From Chroococcus sp. CMT-3BRIN-NPC107 (GTDB lineage: Bacteria; Cyanobacteriota; Cyanobacteriia; Cyanobacteriales; Chroococcidiopsidaceae): a DNA stretch of 34,178 nt. This document shows positions 1-8,843 of the stretch, piece after piece; position 1 is the first letter of the stretch, and every line of letters starts with the position of its first letter. The stretch covers positions 1 to 34,178 of the forward strand of contig JAHHGY010000038.1 of the NCBI GenBank assembly GCA_019359635.1. The letters run 5' to 3'. The translations under genes were made by a program, and so were the position numbers. The notes beneath the pieces were generated by a model that was given only the letters and a program-made list of their open reading frames with translations, was not told the DNA's origin and did no database searches.

Positions 1-7
1 CCCTTGA

Positions 8-369
8 GATGCTCGGAAATCTCTAATCTCCTGGAGTGAAGTGATTAAGTTTGCCCCCATTTCTTTTCTCCAACTCGTTCTCCTCAGTCATTCTAATATT
101 TCTTTAAGCAACGAATTATCCCTGGGGGAATTAATAGCACTTACTGAACGGCGATAATGTTAGTAGTAGCTACTGCGATCGCCGCAACCGTTGCAATTCA
201 AAGAGCAGATATAGCTTTTACCTGTGTATTTATTTGGGCGTATGTAGCGATCGCAATTCGTCATTTAGATAATCCAACAATCTTGACTACCGCCGTAGCA
301 AGTGCGATCGTACTAGGTATTTTGTTAGTGTTTGGCAGAAATAAAGCCGTTACATCCATTGCCGACTAA
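8..369 (+). pseudogene. 3' remnant of a membrane-protein gene, possibly TspO/MBR-like
   Basis: The clearest part is a 70-residue reading frame from the ATG at 157. It has two hydrophobic segments separated by a short polar stretch (IRHLDNP) and a polar tail, like the end of a multi-pass membrane protein. Upstream, the frame starting at 8 codes for a plausible hydrophobic stretch (IKFAPISFLQLVLLSH) and ends in a TAA that overlaps the ATG at 157. Restoring one base near 126-130 and reading TGA 145-147 as TGG would join both parts into one continuous protein. This suggests a gene broken by a frameshift and a nonsense codon, or an N-terminus lying outside the window. The spacing of the segments resembles the cyanobacterial tryptophan-rich sensory (TspO) family, but that assignment is from memory and weak. 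The end overlaps the convergent gene by four bases. Confidence 0.35.
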
Positions 370-1937
370 AAGGGAGTTTCAGTTTGCAAACAAATCATCT
401 CTTTTGATTGGGGATGCTTAAAACATAGCTCTCTAGCGTGTAAATGCAAGCGGTTTACCTTAGCATTGCAACCATATAATACATCGCCTAATATTGGTAT
501 GCCCAAACCTTGCCTATCCGCAGAATGGACGCGGAGTTGATGGCTGCGCCCAGTTAGGGGTAAAAACTCCATCCGACTACAACCGTTATTAGTAGCTAGA
601 GTTTTGTATTGAGTTATGCTTGGCTTACCTTTTTGTTCGTCAACTTTTTGATAGGGGCGATTATTTGGATCTCCCCAAAGTGGCAAATTAATTATCCCAC
701 TAGCATTATTTACAACCCCTGCAAGGATTGCTTCGTAAACCTTACGGACTTTTCGTTGTTGAAATTGTAGGCTCAGATGGCGATGAGTTAGGCGATCGCG
801 TGCTAGTAAAAGAATACCCGATGTTTCATAGTCTAATCTATGCACCGTAGCCAGTCTCAAACGCCCAGCAACACTATCTTGTGAGGTGCTATAACGTCCA
901 GGTACAGATAGCAACTTTGGCGGCTTATTAACTGCAATTAACCAATCATCCTCATACAAAATAGTTAGCGGCGTAGGATTTAAAACTACAGCTTGCGATC
1001 GCAAGCCTGATAATAAAAAGCCCATTAATGGCTGACAGCGCTCCGTGCAAGCACCGTAGAATTGCCCTTGTACTTTATCTGCGGAGGAACTACCCCACCA
1101 AAACTCGGCGATCGCTAGTGGTTTTAAACCAATAGTTGCAGCATAGTGGAGTAATTTAGGCGCACAACATTCTCCGGTTCCCGTCGGGATACCTGCGGGT
1201 ATTAAATCAGTTAGCGGTAAAGATTCCCCAGCAAAATTAGTTAACCAAAAGTTTTCGTGCATCTGGGCTTGAAGCTGACAAGATATGGCTTTGCGCTGTC
1301 GTTTTAGTTCGCGCCTCCGGGAATCAAAAATCTCGATTTGAGCTTTGAGCGGCTTTAGGGTGGCATCTCGTTCGCGTTTAAACAGTTTGCGCTCGATACC
1401 ATCGCGGCGGCTTTGTTCGTTTAATTGTTCTAGCGCTGCATCATCGCGATAGAGCCTTTGGCGTTGCTGTTGCCGATTTTGCTGGCGTTGAACGTGCAGT
1501 AAAGTAAGTTCGCGCGATCGCCTTTCAAATTCTTGCGCCAACAAATCGTACTGCTGTTGTGCGGGGATGTTCTGTAGAGCAATCAATTCTTGCTTTATTG
1601 ACTCTAATTTAGCCAGAGTACAAGCTTCGTTTAAAGCAGTGCGATCGCATTTTAGAATAGGAGGAACCCAGCCCTCCACCGTACCGTTACCATTTAAAAG
1701 CCCAGAAAAAGCCTTAATTACCTGCTGTTGCCCTGACTTAGTTTCGCCCAAAAGTACGCCATACATTTTCCCCTTACGGGAATAAAGTTCATTACTAGCC
1801 AGGTGTTGCATTAGTTCACCAGCAATGGTTTCTACTACTTGGTTGCGTGGCAATCTGAGCAATTCGCCACCTTGAGGACAAAAGCCTTCGTACCAATAAC
1901 TAATTTTTGAGTCAACAAGAAAACTTTGTTTAATCAA
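366..1937 (-). CDS. RluA-family pseudouridine synthase with long coiled-coil N-terminal region
   Basis: Probably isomerises uridine to pseudouridine in rRNA or tRNA. The C-terminal third carries the RluA core: the VNKPPKLLSVPG strand-turn and the catalytic HRLDYETSG motif, whose Asp is about residue 369 in this model. The N-terminal ~320 residues are not part of a standard RluA enzyme. They contain a YEGFCPQGGELLRLPR start region, a Gln/Arg-rich coiled coil (about 110-234) and a Cys-containing stretch (GTGECCAPKLLHYAA). This long architecture is one I know from cyanobacteria. The open frame runs up to 2090, but its first ~35 codons translate a G/C-rich hairpin repeat, so I place the start at TTG 1937; GTG 1985 is the alternative. 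Family assignment is firm, the RNA target is unknown and the start is uncertain. Confidence 0.85.
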   Translation of the reverse strand: MIKQSFLVDSKISYWYEGFCPQGGELLRLPRNQVVETIAGELMQHLASNELYSRKGKMYGVLLGETKSGQQQVIKAFSGLLNGNGTVEGWVPPILKCDRTALNEACTLAKLESIKQELIALQNIPAQQQYDLLAQEFERRSRELTLLHVQRQQNRQQQRQRLYRDDAALEQLNEQSRRDGIERKLFKRERDATLKPLKAQIEIFDSRRRELKRQRKAISCQLQAQMHENFWLTNFAGESLPLTDLIPAGIPTGTGECCAPKLLHYAATIGLKPLAIAEFWWGSSSADKVQGQFYGACTERCQPLMGFLLSGLRSQAVVLNPTPLTILYEDDWLIAVNKPPKLLSVPGRYSTSQDSVAGRLRLATVHRLDYETSGILLLARDRLTHRHLSLQFQQRKVRKVYEAILAGVVNNASGIINLPLWGDPNNRPYQKVDEQKGKPSITQYKTLATNNGCSRMEFLPLTGRSHQLRVHSADRQGLGIPILGDVLYGCNAKVNRLHLHARELCFKHPQSKEMICLQTETPF

Positions 1938-2010
1938 GTTGTCACCACAGACAAGAGGATCTACTTGCCAAAAACTCCCGTACACAAAGATCAGACCCTT
2001 TTGCAGGGGT

Positions 2011-2054
2011 TTGGGGGAGGCAACTCGTCCCCCAATGGGGGGTCTGCCCCCCAT
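2011..2054. repeat. G/C-rich double-hairpin intergenic repeat
   Basis: Two perfect inverted repeats share an edge. TTGGGGGA (2011-2018) pairs with TCCCCCAA (2028-2035), and ATGGGGGG (2035-2042) pairs with CCCCCCAT (2047-2054). The shared base means the two hairpins nearly exclude each other. The element lies between the DUF1995 stop and the RluA-like start and differs sharply in composition from its surroundings. It looks like a dispersed palindromic element; the only copy I see in this window is this one. Confidence 0.65.
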
Positions 2055-2099
2055 ATCTTGGTTTTTCTTCACTAGAAAACTCCACAACACAAAAATTTC

Positions 2100-2831
2100 T
2101 CAACGGCTTAGAGCTTTCATAAACCTTTGCATACCAGCAAAAATACTCAACTTTTTAGGCTTAGGCGTATCCTCCGATTGAGTAACAGTTGCCCCTGCAA
2201 AAATGAGATCGAGATCGTCGCCTACAGGTTTATTGGGCAATTCCTTAATTAGCTCGTAGCCATCAGGAGTTTCGCGCCAAACTTGCCATAATCCCGGATA
2301 GCAGCGAAATAAAGTACCTTCTTCTAAAGGACGTAAATAGTAACAAGATTGAATATTTTTCAAAAAGCGATCGCGCAACTGTCTACCTGCGTAACCAATC
2401 CCCACTATAGAAACATCTTCCAGCCGAGGATTGAGTAAAACAACCGGGCGTTCCCCCATAGCATTACACAACTTTTCTATCTGCAAAACTTCTTGAGCAG
2501 TAGGCGCAATACATAAAATCGCCTCATCTTCGGGTAGTATTTGCTCCTCTACCGACACTCTTTTGGTACTAATATCTAATAGCTCAAAAGCAACTTCTCC
2601 CCAATCACGACGAGCCAAAGCCGCCGCACCAGCATCGGGAAAAAATATTTTATTAAAATTATGACTATCACCTGACTCTAAACTCAAAAAACGTTCTGCT
2701 AAAGGCATCGGATTGAGTTCGGGCAATAAAATCTCTACTTGCAACCGATTGTTGCCATCTAAAATCGCATTTTGGGTAGCCTTGCGGGCTTGAGAAACTG
2801 CTTCACCGAGGGTTTTAGGTAGTTCTGACAT
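2100..2831 (-). CDS. DUF1995 family protein
   Basis: A 243-residue soluble protein of the DUF1995 family, found in cyanobacteria and plastids. The plant member LPA3 is linked to photosystem II assembly, so a thylakoid-related role is possible here but is inference. Visible family features are the N-terminal MSELPKTLGEAVSQARKAT helix, a central Rossmann-like strand (VVLLNPRLED) and the segment YYLRPLEEGTLFRCYPGLWQ near residues 170-190. The longer frame to 2909 would run into the upstream cysteine desulfurase, so the ATG at 2831 is preferred. It lies 8 bases after that gene's stop, which suggests cotranscription. The C-terminus is Lys-rich and polar. No enzymatic motif is recognisable. Confidence 0.8.
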   Translation of the reverse strand: MSELPKTLGEAVSQARKATQNAILDGNNRLQVEILLPELNPMPLAERFLSLESGDSHNFNKIFFPDAGAAALARRDWGEVAFELLDISTKRVSVEEQILPEDEAILCIAPTAQEVLQIEKLCNAMGERPVVLLNPRLEDVSIVGIGYAGRQLRDRFLKNIQSCYYLRPLEEGTLFRCYPGLWQVWRETPDGYELIKELPNKPVGDDLDLIFAGATVTQSEDTPKPKKLSIFAGMQRFMKALSR

Positions 2832-2839
2832 TTTTAAAA

Positions 2840-4012
2840 TTAATAACTTACAGCAAATTTTACTGGGTTCAAGCGTTGTAATACGTGTTTTAGTACCATC
2901 GCCGTCCAATCAATATCCCTGGCGGTAGTTTCGCGCCCCAAAGTTAAACGAATGCCGGATCTAGCTACAGTTTCCGAAAAACCCATTGCCAAAAGTACGG
3001 GACTAGGGGAAAGTTTACCACTATGACAAGCCGCCCCCGCACTAATAGCGATTCCGGCTAAATTTAGCTGACGGACAATAGTTTTCCCGGTAATATTTTC
3101 GCCGTCTGCCATAGCCAAATAAAAACTAACATGATGAGGCAAACGATAAATGCGATCGCCTGTAGGAATTAAACTAGGGGTATCTGCTAAAGCGTCAAAT
3201 AATTGTTCGCGCAAACTAATCAAACGAGCGGTTTCTGTAGGCATTTCTTTAGCTGCTAACTCGGCGGCGACACCAAAAGAGGCGATCGCAGGTAATGCTT
3301 GAGTTCCCGATCGCAACTTTAATTCTTGTCCCCCACCACACAATAAAGGCACTAATTGCACCCCCGGACGAACATAGAGCGCCCCCGCACCCTGGGAACC
3401 ATAAATTTTGTGGCTAGAAAGAGAAAGCAAGTCTACGGGTAGTTTTTGCACGTCTAAAAGCAAACGTCCCGCCACTTGTACAGCATCCGTATGAAATAAA
3501 GCACCGTGATTTCGGGCAATATTTCCCAATTTTTCAATCGGTTGAATTGTCCCAACTTCGCTTTGTCCGTAGATAATCGAGACTAATACAGTATTTGGTT
3601 GCAAAGCCGCTTGTAATTCTATTGGATTAATTCGCCCAGTAGAAGCATCTACAGGTAAATAAGTAACATCCCAACCCCATTGTTGCAATAGTTTGGCGGG
3701 TTCGGTAACGGCGGAATGTTCCACCCTAGAAATAATTAGGTGTTGGGGTGTCGCATAGTTACGTGCAACACCCATAATTGCTAAATTATCCGCTTCTGTA
3801 CCGCCGGAGGTAAAAATAATTGATTCAGAATTTGCGGCATTTAATAAGGAAGCTACTTGCATCCTAGCTTTTTCTAATACTGTTGCTGCCCGTCCTCCCC
3901 ACTCATGCAAGCTAGAAGGATTCCCCCACAAAGAAGTACAAACTAATTGCATCGCCTCGTTAGCTTCCGTTCGTGGTGGAGTTGTAGCGCTGTAGTCTAG
4001 ATAAATTTGCAT
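2840..4012 (-). CDS. Cysteine desulfurase, IscS/NifS type
   Basis: A PLP enzyme that takes sulfur from L-cysteine as an enzyme-bound persulfide for Fe-S cluster assembly and thiolation. The sequence has LDYSATTPP at the N-terminus, PLP-stacking His99 (VEHSAV), the HTDAVQ motif (Asp176) and the SSHKIYG motif with the PLP lysine at 202. Cys329 lies in the mobile loop SAGAACHSG. The long loop and lack of an insertion fit group I (IscS/NifS). At 390 residues it has normal family length. The loop reads AACHSG rather than the common SACSSG. No nif genes are nearby, so a nitrogen-fixation role is not supported. It appears to lead a transcript with DUF1995 (8-base gap) and perhaps the RluA-type gene. 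Confidence 0.93.
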   Translation of the reverse strand: MQIYLDYSATTPPRTEANEAMQLVCTSLWGNPSSLHEWGGRAATVLEKARMQVASLLNAANSESIIFTSGGTEADNLAIMGVARNYATPQHLIISRVEHSAVTEPAKLLQQWGWDVTYLPVDASTGRINPIELQAALQPNTVLVSIIYGQSEVGTIQPIEKLGNIARNHGALFHTDAVQVAGRLLLDVQKLPVDLLSLSSHKIYGSQGAGALYVRPGVQLVPLLCGGGQELKLRSGTQALPAIASFGVAAELAAKEMPTETARLISLREQLFDALADTPSLIPTGDRIYRLPHHVSFYLAMADGENITGKTIVRQLNLAGIAISAGAACHSGKLSPSPVLLAMGFSETVARSGIRLTLGRETTARDIDWTAMVLKHVLQRLNPVKFAVSY

Positions 4013-4147
4013 GAGTTATCTGTTTGCATTGGCTTTGAAGAAATTGTGTTTCCTTATCTACTTTAAAGCGCAGCTAGGAAAATTAGCAGTTTTGGTAAGT
4101 GCGAGGAGTTTTTGGGGAACTATAGTTTTATCTGCTAAATCAATTCT

Positions 4148-5512
4148 ATGAATTTTAGACAGCATTTTTGTTATACATTTTTTTCTTGCTTCCTCACGGG
4201 ATGTCTTGGGGTACATTCCCAACAAAATCCGCGTCCTTTACCTCAAGATCCTTTGGTACAGGTGTATTTTAATCATACCGAGTCTTCTCAATATCAAGAC
4301 TTGCAACAACAGCAAAGAAATGGAGATGATTTAGAACAAAAAATTATTGCCGCAATTTCTGCAAGCAAATCTAGCGTGGATGTTGCAGTGCAAGAGTTAC
4401 GTTTGCCTAAAATTGCCCATGCGCTGGTAGAAAGACAAAAAGCTGGGGTAAAAGTTCGGGTAATTTTAGAAAATACTTACAATTATTCTTTGGAAGCAGC
4501 TAAAGCCGGAAAAACCGCACGGGAAACCGCAAAATATAACGAATTACGAAAATTAAGCGATCGCAATCAAGACGGTCAACTCAGTGCTGAGGAAATCCAA
4601 CAAGGGGATGCAGTGTTGATTTTGAGCAATGCCCAAGTGCCTGTAATTGATGATACGGCGGATGGTTCAAAGGGTAGCGATTTGATGCACCACAAATTTA
4701 TAATTGTGGACGATCGCACGGTAATTGTTACTTCTGCTAATTTTACCAGTAGTGATATACATGGAGACATTACTAATCCCCAAAGTACGGGTAATGCAAA
4801 CAATTTAGTCCAAATAGATAGCCCCAAATTAGCAGCGATATTTACTCAAGAATTTAACTTAATGTGGAATAGCGATCGCGCTTTTGGGGTAAAAAAGCCT
4901 TATCGTCTCCCCCAACAAGTCCAAGTCGGTAATACAACTATTGACGTGCAGTTTTCGCCAACTTCACCAACTTCCCATTGGAGTCAAAGCACCAATGGTT
5001 TAATTGCTAAAACTCTGAGTAAATCTAGCCAATCGGTAGACCTGGCTTTATTTGTATTTTCCGATCAAAATATTGCCAATACTTTAGAACAACAAAGTAT
5101 TCATAATGTCCAAATTCGCGCCGTGATTGAGCCAGATTTTATTTATCGCTCTTACAGCGAAGCGTTAGACATGATGGGAGTTAGTCTTAGTAACAAGTGT
5201 AAAGTAGAAGCAAATAATCATCCTTGGTCTAGTCCAATTACAACAGTAGGCGTACCCCAATTATTTAAAGGCGATTTATTGCATCACAAATTTGCAGTTA
5301 TAGATAAAAATATGGTAATTACTGGCTCTCACAATTGGTCGGAAGCAGCCAATACTAGCAATGATGAGACTTTATTAGTTATTCATAGCCCCACAGTTGC
5401 AGCCCATTATCAGCAAGAATTTGAGCGGTTGTATGCTAATGCTCAATTAGGCGTACCAGAGCGTTTACAGCAAAAAATTCAAAAGGCGCAAAAACAATGT
5501 GTTAAAGGCTGA
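4148..5512 (+). CDS. Phospholipase D-like lipoprotein with EF-hand loop
   Basis: Predicted exported lipoprotein of 454 residues. The N-terminal hydrophobic segment ends in the lipobox FLTGC (Cys19). Two PLD domains follow, each with an HxKxxxxD catalytic motif: His181/Lys183/Asp188 followed by TSANFT, and His379/Lys381/Asp386 followed by TGSHNWS. Both active halves look intact, so phosphodiesterase activity on phospholipid or nucleic acid is plausible. Between the start of the first domain and its HKD motif sits a canonical calcium-binding EF-hand loop, DRNQDGQLSAEE (138-149), which suggests calcium control or calcium-dependent folding. The architecture recurs in cyanobacteria as I recall. 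It is divergent from the cysteine desulfurase, with 135 bases between them. The substrate is unknown. Confidence 0.88.
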   Translation: MNFRQHFCYTFFSCFLTGCLGVHSQQNPRPLPQDPLVQVYFNHTESSQYQDLQQQQRNGDDLEQKIIAAISASKSSVDVAVQELRLPKIAHALVERQKAGVKVRVILENTYNYSLEAAKAGKTARETAKYNELRKLSDRNQDGQLSAEEIQQGDAVLILSNAQVPVIDDTADGSKGSDLMHHKFIIVDDRTVIVTSANFTSSDIHGDITNPQSTGNANNLVQIDSPKLAAIFTQEFNLMWNSDRAFGVKKPYRLPQQVQVGNTTIDVQFSPTSPTSHWSQSTNGLIAKTLSKSSQSVDLALFVFSDQNIANTLEQQSIHNVQIRAVIEPDFIYRSYSEALDMMGVSLSNKCKVEANNHPWSSPITTVGVPQLFKGDLLHHKFAVIDKNMVITGSHNWSEAANTSNDETLLVIHSPTVAAHYQQEFERLYANAQLGVPERLQQKIQKAQKQCVKG

Positions 5513-5667
5513 TACTCATAATAAGATCAGCAATATTTTCTATCGGCATTTGTCTACCTGATTTAGATTTACAAAGTGCGATCGCATTTCGTGTTTTAAC
5601 CAGGGCTTTATCAGGAGTTTACCACCAGACTTTAAACTAACGGCAAAACTTATCAAGGTTCTTGCTT

Positions 5668-7236
5668 ATGCCTCCTGGCAAACTAACAAGGCGATCATTT
5701 CTAACATTCAGCGCTACCAGCACTGGTGTGATTCTCACTCACAAATTGTTGCTTCCTCAAGCAGCCCAAGCAGTAACTAGCAATATTAGTATTCAATCTG
5801 GGGATGTAACAGCAAATAGCGCCATAATTTGGGGGCGTGGCGATCGCAATTCTCGTTTAATTGTAGATTATTCCACTTCCCCTAACCTCCGGGGGCGTGT
5901 TGATAGCGTTGTCGGTGCAAGAGTTAGCGCTGAAACCGACTATACTGGCTCTGTAGAATTAACTAATTTGCGTCCCAATACAACTTATTACTACCAAGTT
6001 CGCTTTGTAAGAGGGTTAAGAACTCAGTTTAATAATTCGCTCCAAGGCTTAATTGGTCGCTTTCGTACCGCCCCCGCCAGCTTCCAAGCCCGTCCTATCC
6101 GCTTTGTGTGGGCGGCAGATATGGCAGGACAAGGTTGGGGGCGCAATCCCAACTTAACAATTACTGCTAGTGATGGCGAAGAAATTAGCGGCGGCTATGT
6201 CATTTTTGACGTAATGCGGAAACTGCGCCCGGATTTTGCTTTGTTTTCAGGCGATATGATTTACGCCGATAATGCTATTCCCCCCACGAAAGAAATTCCT
6301 GCTAGTGTCGGTGGTGGAACTTGGGTGAACGAACCCGCCAAAGACTTTGTAGCCATAACTTTAGATGAATTTCGAGAAAACTGGAAATACAACTTAGGCG
6401 ATGAAAAATTTGCTCGTTTTCTTGCCGAAACGCCGATTTACGTCCAGTGGGACGACCACGAAGTCACCAATAACTGGTATCCCAATGAAATTTTAACTGC
6501 TTCTCCTTACAATGGCATCGCTGCCAGCACTCTCGCCCAACGCGCTAAACAAGCATTTTTTGAATACAACCCCATTCGTGGCGAAGAAATTTACCGCAAC
6601 TATAACTACGGCAGGCATTTAGAGTTATTTTTGCTAGATGAGCGATCGTTTCGCGGCGATAACGATAAAAATACTGAACCTAGCTTAGAAATGCTCGGTC
6701 CAGAACAATTACAGTGGATTAAACAAAGATTAAAAGCTTCAAAGGCAACTTGGAAAGTTATTGCTTCCGACGTTCCACTATCAATTATTACTGGTAGCGC
6801 TGGCGATTACGATGCTTGGAGTCAAAACGACAGCCGGGTACTAGGTCGAGAAGCCCAACTTGCCGATTTGCTCAAATTTATCAAAGACGACAATATCAAA
6901 AATGTAGTTTGGATTACTGCCGACGTGCATTTCCCCGCCGCCATTTCCTACGAACCGAGTCGCGGTACGTTTCAAGATTTTGAACCGTTTTGGGAATTTG
7001 TCATTGGCCCGATTCATGCTGGCGCTTTTGGCCCTGCAGGTAATTTACCGCTAGATTCTAGCTTTGGTGCTAAGTATGAATTTACTATCGTTCCTAGCGA
7101 ACCCAATTTACCACCGCCCAATAATCAGTTTTTTGGATCTATTGATATTGATGCCCAAACAGCTAGTTTTACCGCCAACATTCACGACATTACAGGCAAA
7201 ATTGTTTATAAAAAAGTCTTGACTCCAAGTTATTAG
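5668..7236 (+). CDS. phoD: PhoD-family alkaline phosphatase/phosphodiesterase, Tat-exported
   Basis: Hydrolyses phosphate mono- or diesters outside the cytoplasm, and the family uses iron and calcium. The first 36 residues form a Tat signal with the twin-arginine motif TRRSFL and an AxA-type cleavage region (PQAAQA). A PhoD N-terminal beta domain follows (SGDVTANSAIIWGRGD, PNTTYYYQVRF). The metallophosphatase core shows WAADMAGQG, FSGDMIYADN, QWDDHEVTNNW, IASDVPLS and WITADVHFPAAISY, which hold the metal-binding Asp, Asn and His residues. At 522 residues it is full length. The ATG at 5668 is preferred over TTG 5662 because the AAGG at 5655-5658 is correctly spaced only for the ATG. Phosphate-starvation control is typical of the family, but I did not identify a Pho box. 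Confidence 0.92.
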   Translation: MPPGKLTRRSFLTFSATSTGVILTHKLLLPQAAQAVTSNISIQSGDVTANSAIIWGRGDRNSRLIVDYSTSPNLRGRVDSVVGARVSAETDYTGSVELTNLRPNTTYYYQVRFVRGLRTQFNNSLQGLIGRFRTAPASFQARPIRFVWAADMAGQGWGRNPNLTITASDGEEISGGYVIFDVMRKLRPDFALFSGDMIYADNAIPPTKEIPASVGGGTWVNEPAKDFVAITLDEFRENWKYNLGDEKFARFLAETPIYVQWDDHEVTNNWYPNEILTASPYNGIAASTLAQRAKQAFFEYNPIRGEEIYRNYNYGRHLELFLLDERSFRGDNDKNTEPSLEMLGPEQLQWIKQRLKASKATWKVIASDVPLSIITGSAGDYDAWSQNDSRVLGREAQLADLLKFIKDDNIKNVVWITADVHFPAAISYEPSRGTFQDFEPFWEFVIGPIHAGAFGPAGNLPLDSSFGAKYEFTIVPSEPNLPPPNNQFFGSIDIDAQTASFTANIHDITGKIVYKKVLTPSY

Positions 7237-7247
7237 CTTGGAGTCAA
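7210..7247 (-). terminator. Rho-independent-type terminator between convergent genes
   Basis: A perfect 11-base inverted repeat (TTGACTCCAAG at 7219-7229, CTTGGAGTCAA at 7237-7247) has a 7-base loop that holds the phoD stop codon. Read on the minus strand, it is followed three bases later by six consecutive T. It therefore fits a terminator for the minus-strand gene ending at 7256. On the plus strand the downstream sequence is less T-rich, so termination of phoD there is less certain. Confidence 0.65.
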
Positions 7248-7255
7248 ACTTAGGT

Positions 7256-8749
7256 TTATACCGAACCCAACCAAACCTCTAAGCCACCTTTGGGATTATC
7301 GGTATAAACCCATCGATCGTTTTCTTTGACTGCTACTCTGGGTCCAAAAGGGTTAGTAGTGCCAATAAATAATCCGTAGTCGGTCGAAACAATATTTCTG
7401 ATGCCAATATTGTAAGAATTGCTAAAGCCTTGACGATCTACAGGCAACCAATTTTCTCCATCTCGGCTGCGCCACAATTCAAACCCGCTTTGATATTTAA
7501 CAATATTATCAATGCCAACTTCTTCTACTAATCGACGCAGCTTGCCATTTTGATTTTGGTCAAAAGTACACCAACTCAACATCAAACTTGTAATGTTACA
7601 AGTACCCAAATACAACCAACCTTGGTGCGTTTCCATGCACCAAAAATAGCCATTAAAAAAGTTACCAAATCCAGGAGCAAACCCACTAAGGCTGCGCTTT
7701 TTTCCTTCGGGAGTATTTCTAGTCGTTCCTACAGCTATTTCCCAAGAATGGTCTGGAAAAATTCTAATCAATTCTCCCGCCGCCGGACCAATGCGATTGG
7801 CAATATCATGACCGCCGTTTTGAATACCCGTTCCTACATACAGGGCGTTATTAAACACCTTCATACTTAAAGCAATTTGATTTAGCGCTCCGCGTCCCGC
7901 TCCTTTATCAACAACTTTTGTCCAGTGATAGGGAGGATTTCCCTGACAATCGCTGCGCCAAACTTGGAAGCCTTGACAATTTAGAGTACCTGCATACAGC
8001 GCATCGTTAAAAGCACAAAGTGTAAATACCCCTTCATTTCCTGCATCTCCAAACCCGCCAATACTTGCAGCTTGCCATTGACCCGAAGCTGGATCGCGGC
8101 TTTCATAAACTACCGGAACTCCTGATATATTGGGCTGACCGCCTCTGGTGCTAGTTGGAGAAGTAAATAATCGCCCTTTAAAAGGAACCAGTAGCCTAGT
8201 GCTAGTGATAGGTAAGCCAAGAATGCCGTAGTCAGAGACAACGTTAAAATTTTCGCCATCAAGCGATCGCAAAATTACAGGGCCCGGCGCGCGCCCAGGA
8301 GCCATAGTAGCTACATACAAGGCAGGTTCGGGGTCAGATTCTCCTTGAAACACTGCCATTGCCCGATAACCCATATCTCTTGGCACTAATTCTCCGGCGC
8401 TCCCCATTACCATTGGCGATTGGGAAACTTGCTGCCAATTTTTCCCTGTAGGATCGTAGCGCCAGATTTGACTTCGTCTGTCTAGTTGATAAAATCCTTC
8501 CAGATCGTTGGGGCATTCTACAGGCCAAGCAGCTAAATTCCATTCTCCTACAAACTTTTGCAGCTTAAGCAAACATAAGTTAGAACGGGTAGTACCTGCA
8601 TATAAACGCTCTTTAAACCAAGCCATAGAATGGGCATAGCTATTATGACCATCTCCAAAGCCGTTCTCACTTATTTGAGAAAAATCAGCAAATTTTAAAC
8701 CTGGATTTGGTGCTGGCTCAAAGGGGCGCTGTCTTGGTAAAGTAGTCAT
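7256..8749 (-). CDS. Beta-propeller-like protein of unknown function
   Basis: A 497-residue protein with no recognised catalytic motif. At least six stretches follow a common plan, a hydrophobic strand plus a Gly-Thr turn: LYAGTTRSN, LYVATMAPG, LYAGTLNCQ, LYVGTGIQNGG, LYLGTCNIT and LFIGTTNPFG. They are often followed by phrases such as FQVWRSDCQG or FELWRSRDGENW. This spacing is typical of a propeller fold that reads out repeated blades. There is no obvious N-terminal signal peptide; the start MTTLPRQRPFEPAPNPGLKF is polar. It is convergent with phoD and separated from it by a terminator-like hairpin. It could be a binding protein or an enzyme with an unrecognised site. Confidence 0.7.
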   Translation of the reverse strand: MTTLPRQRPFEPAPNPGLKFADFSQISENGFGDGHNSYAHSMAWFKERLYAGTTRSNLCLLKLQKFVGEWNLAAWPVECPNDLEGFYQLDRRSQIWRYDPTGKNWQQVSQSPMVMGSAGELVPRDMGYRAMAVFQGESDPEPALYVATMAPGRAPGPVILRSLDGENFNVVSDYGILGLPITSTRLLVPFKGRLFTSPTSTRGGQPNISGVPVVYESRDPASGQWQAASIGGFGDAGNEGVFTLCAFNDALYAGTLNCQGFQVWRSDCQGNPPYHWTKVVDKGAGRGALNQIALSMKVFNNALYVGTGIQNGGHDIANRIGPAAGELIRIFPDHSWEIAVGTTRNTPEGKKRSLSGFAPGFGNFFNGYFWCMETHQGWLYLGTCNITSLMLSWCTFDQNQNGKLRRLVEEVGIDNIVKYQSGFELWRSRDGENWLPVDRQGFSNSYNIGIRNIVSTDYGLFIGTTNPFGPRVAVKENDRWVYTDNPKGGLEVWLGSV

Positions 8750-8843
8750 AATTTAAAGGCAAACAATAGGACAAAAAGTACATTTATTTATTGAAAGTGC
8801 GATCGCGTTCTACATCTAATTTCATTTAGCTAATTAAATTTTT

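Noticed and set aside
1939..2181. Open frame on the plus strand across the hairpin repeat
   Set aside because: It runs antisense to two better-supported genes, and its sequence is a translation of the G/C-rich repeat and its flanks.
2840..4012. Nitrogen-fixation nifS
   Set aside because: The enzyme type fits, but no nif genes surround it, so a general cysteine desulfurase is the safer call.
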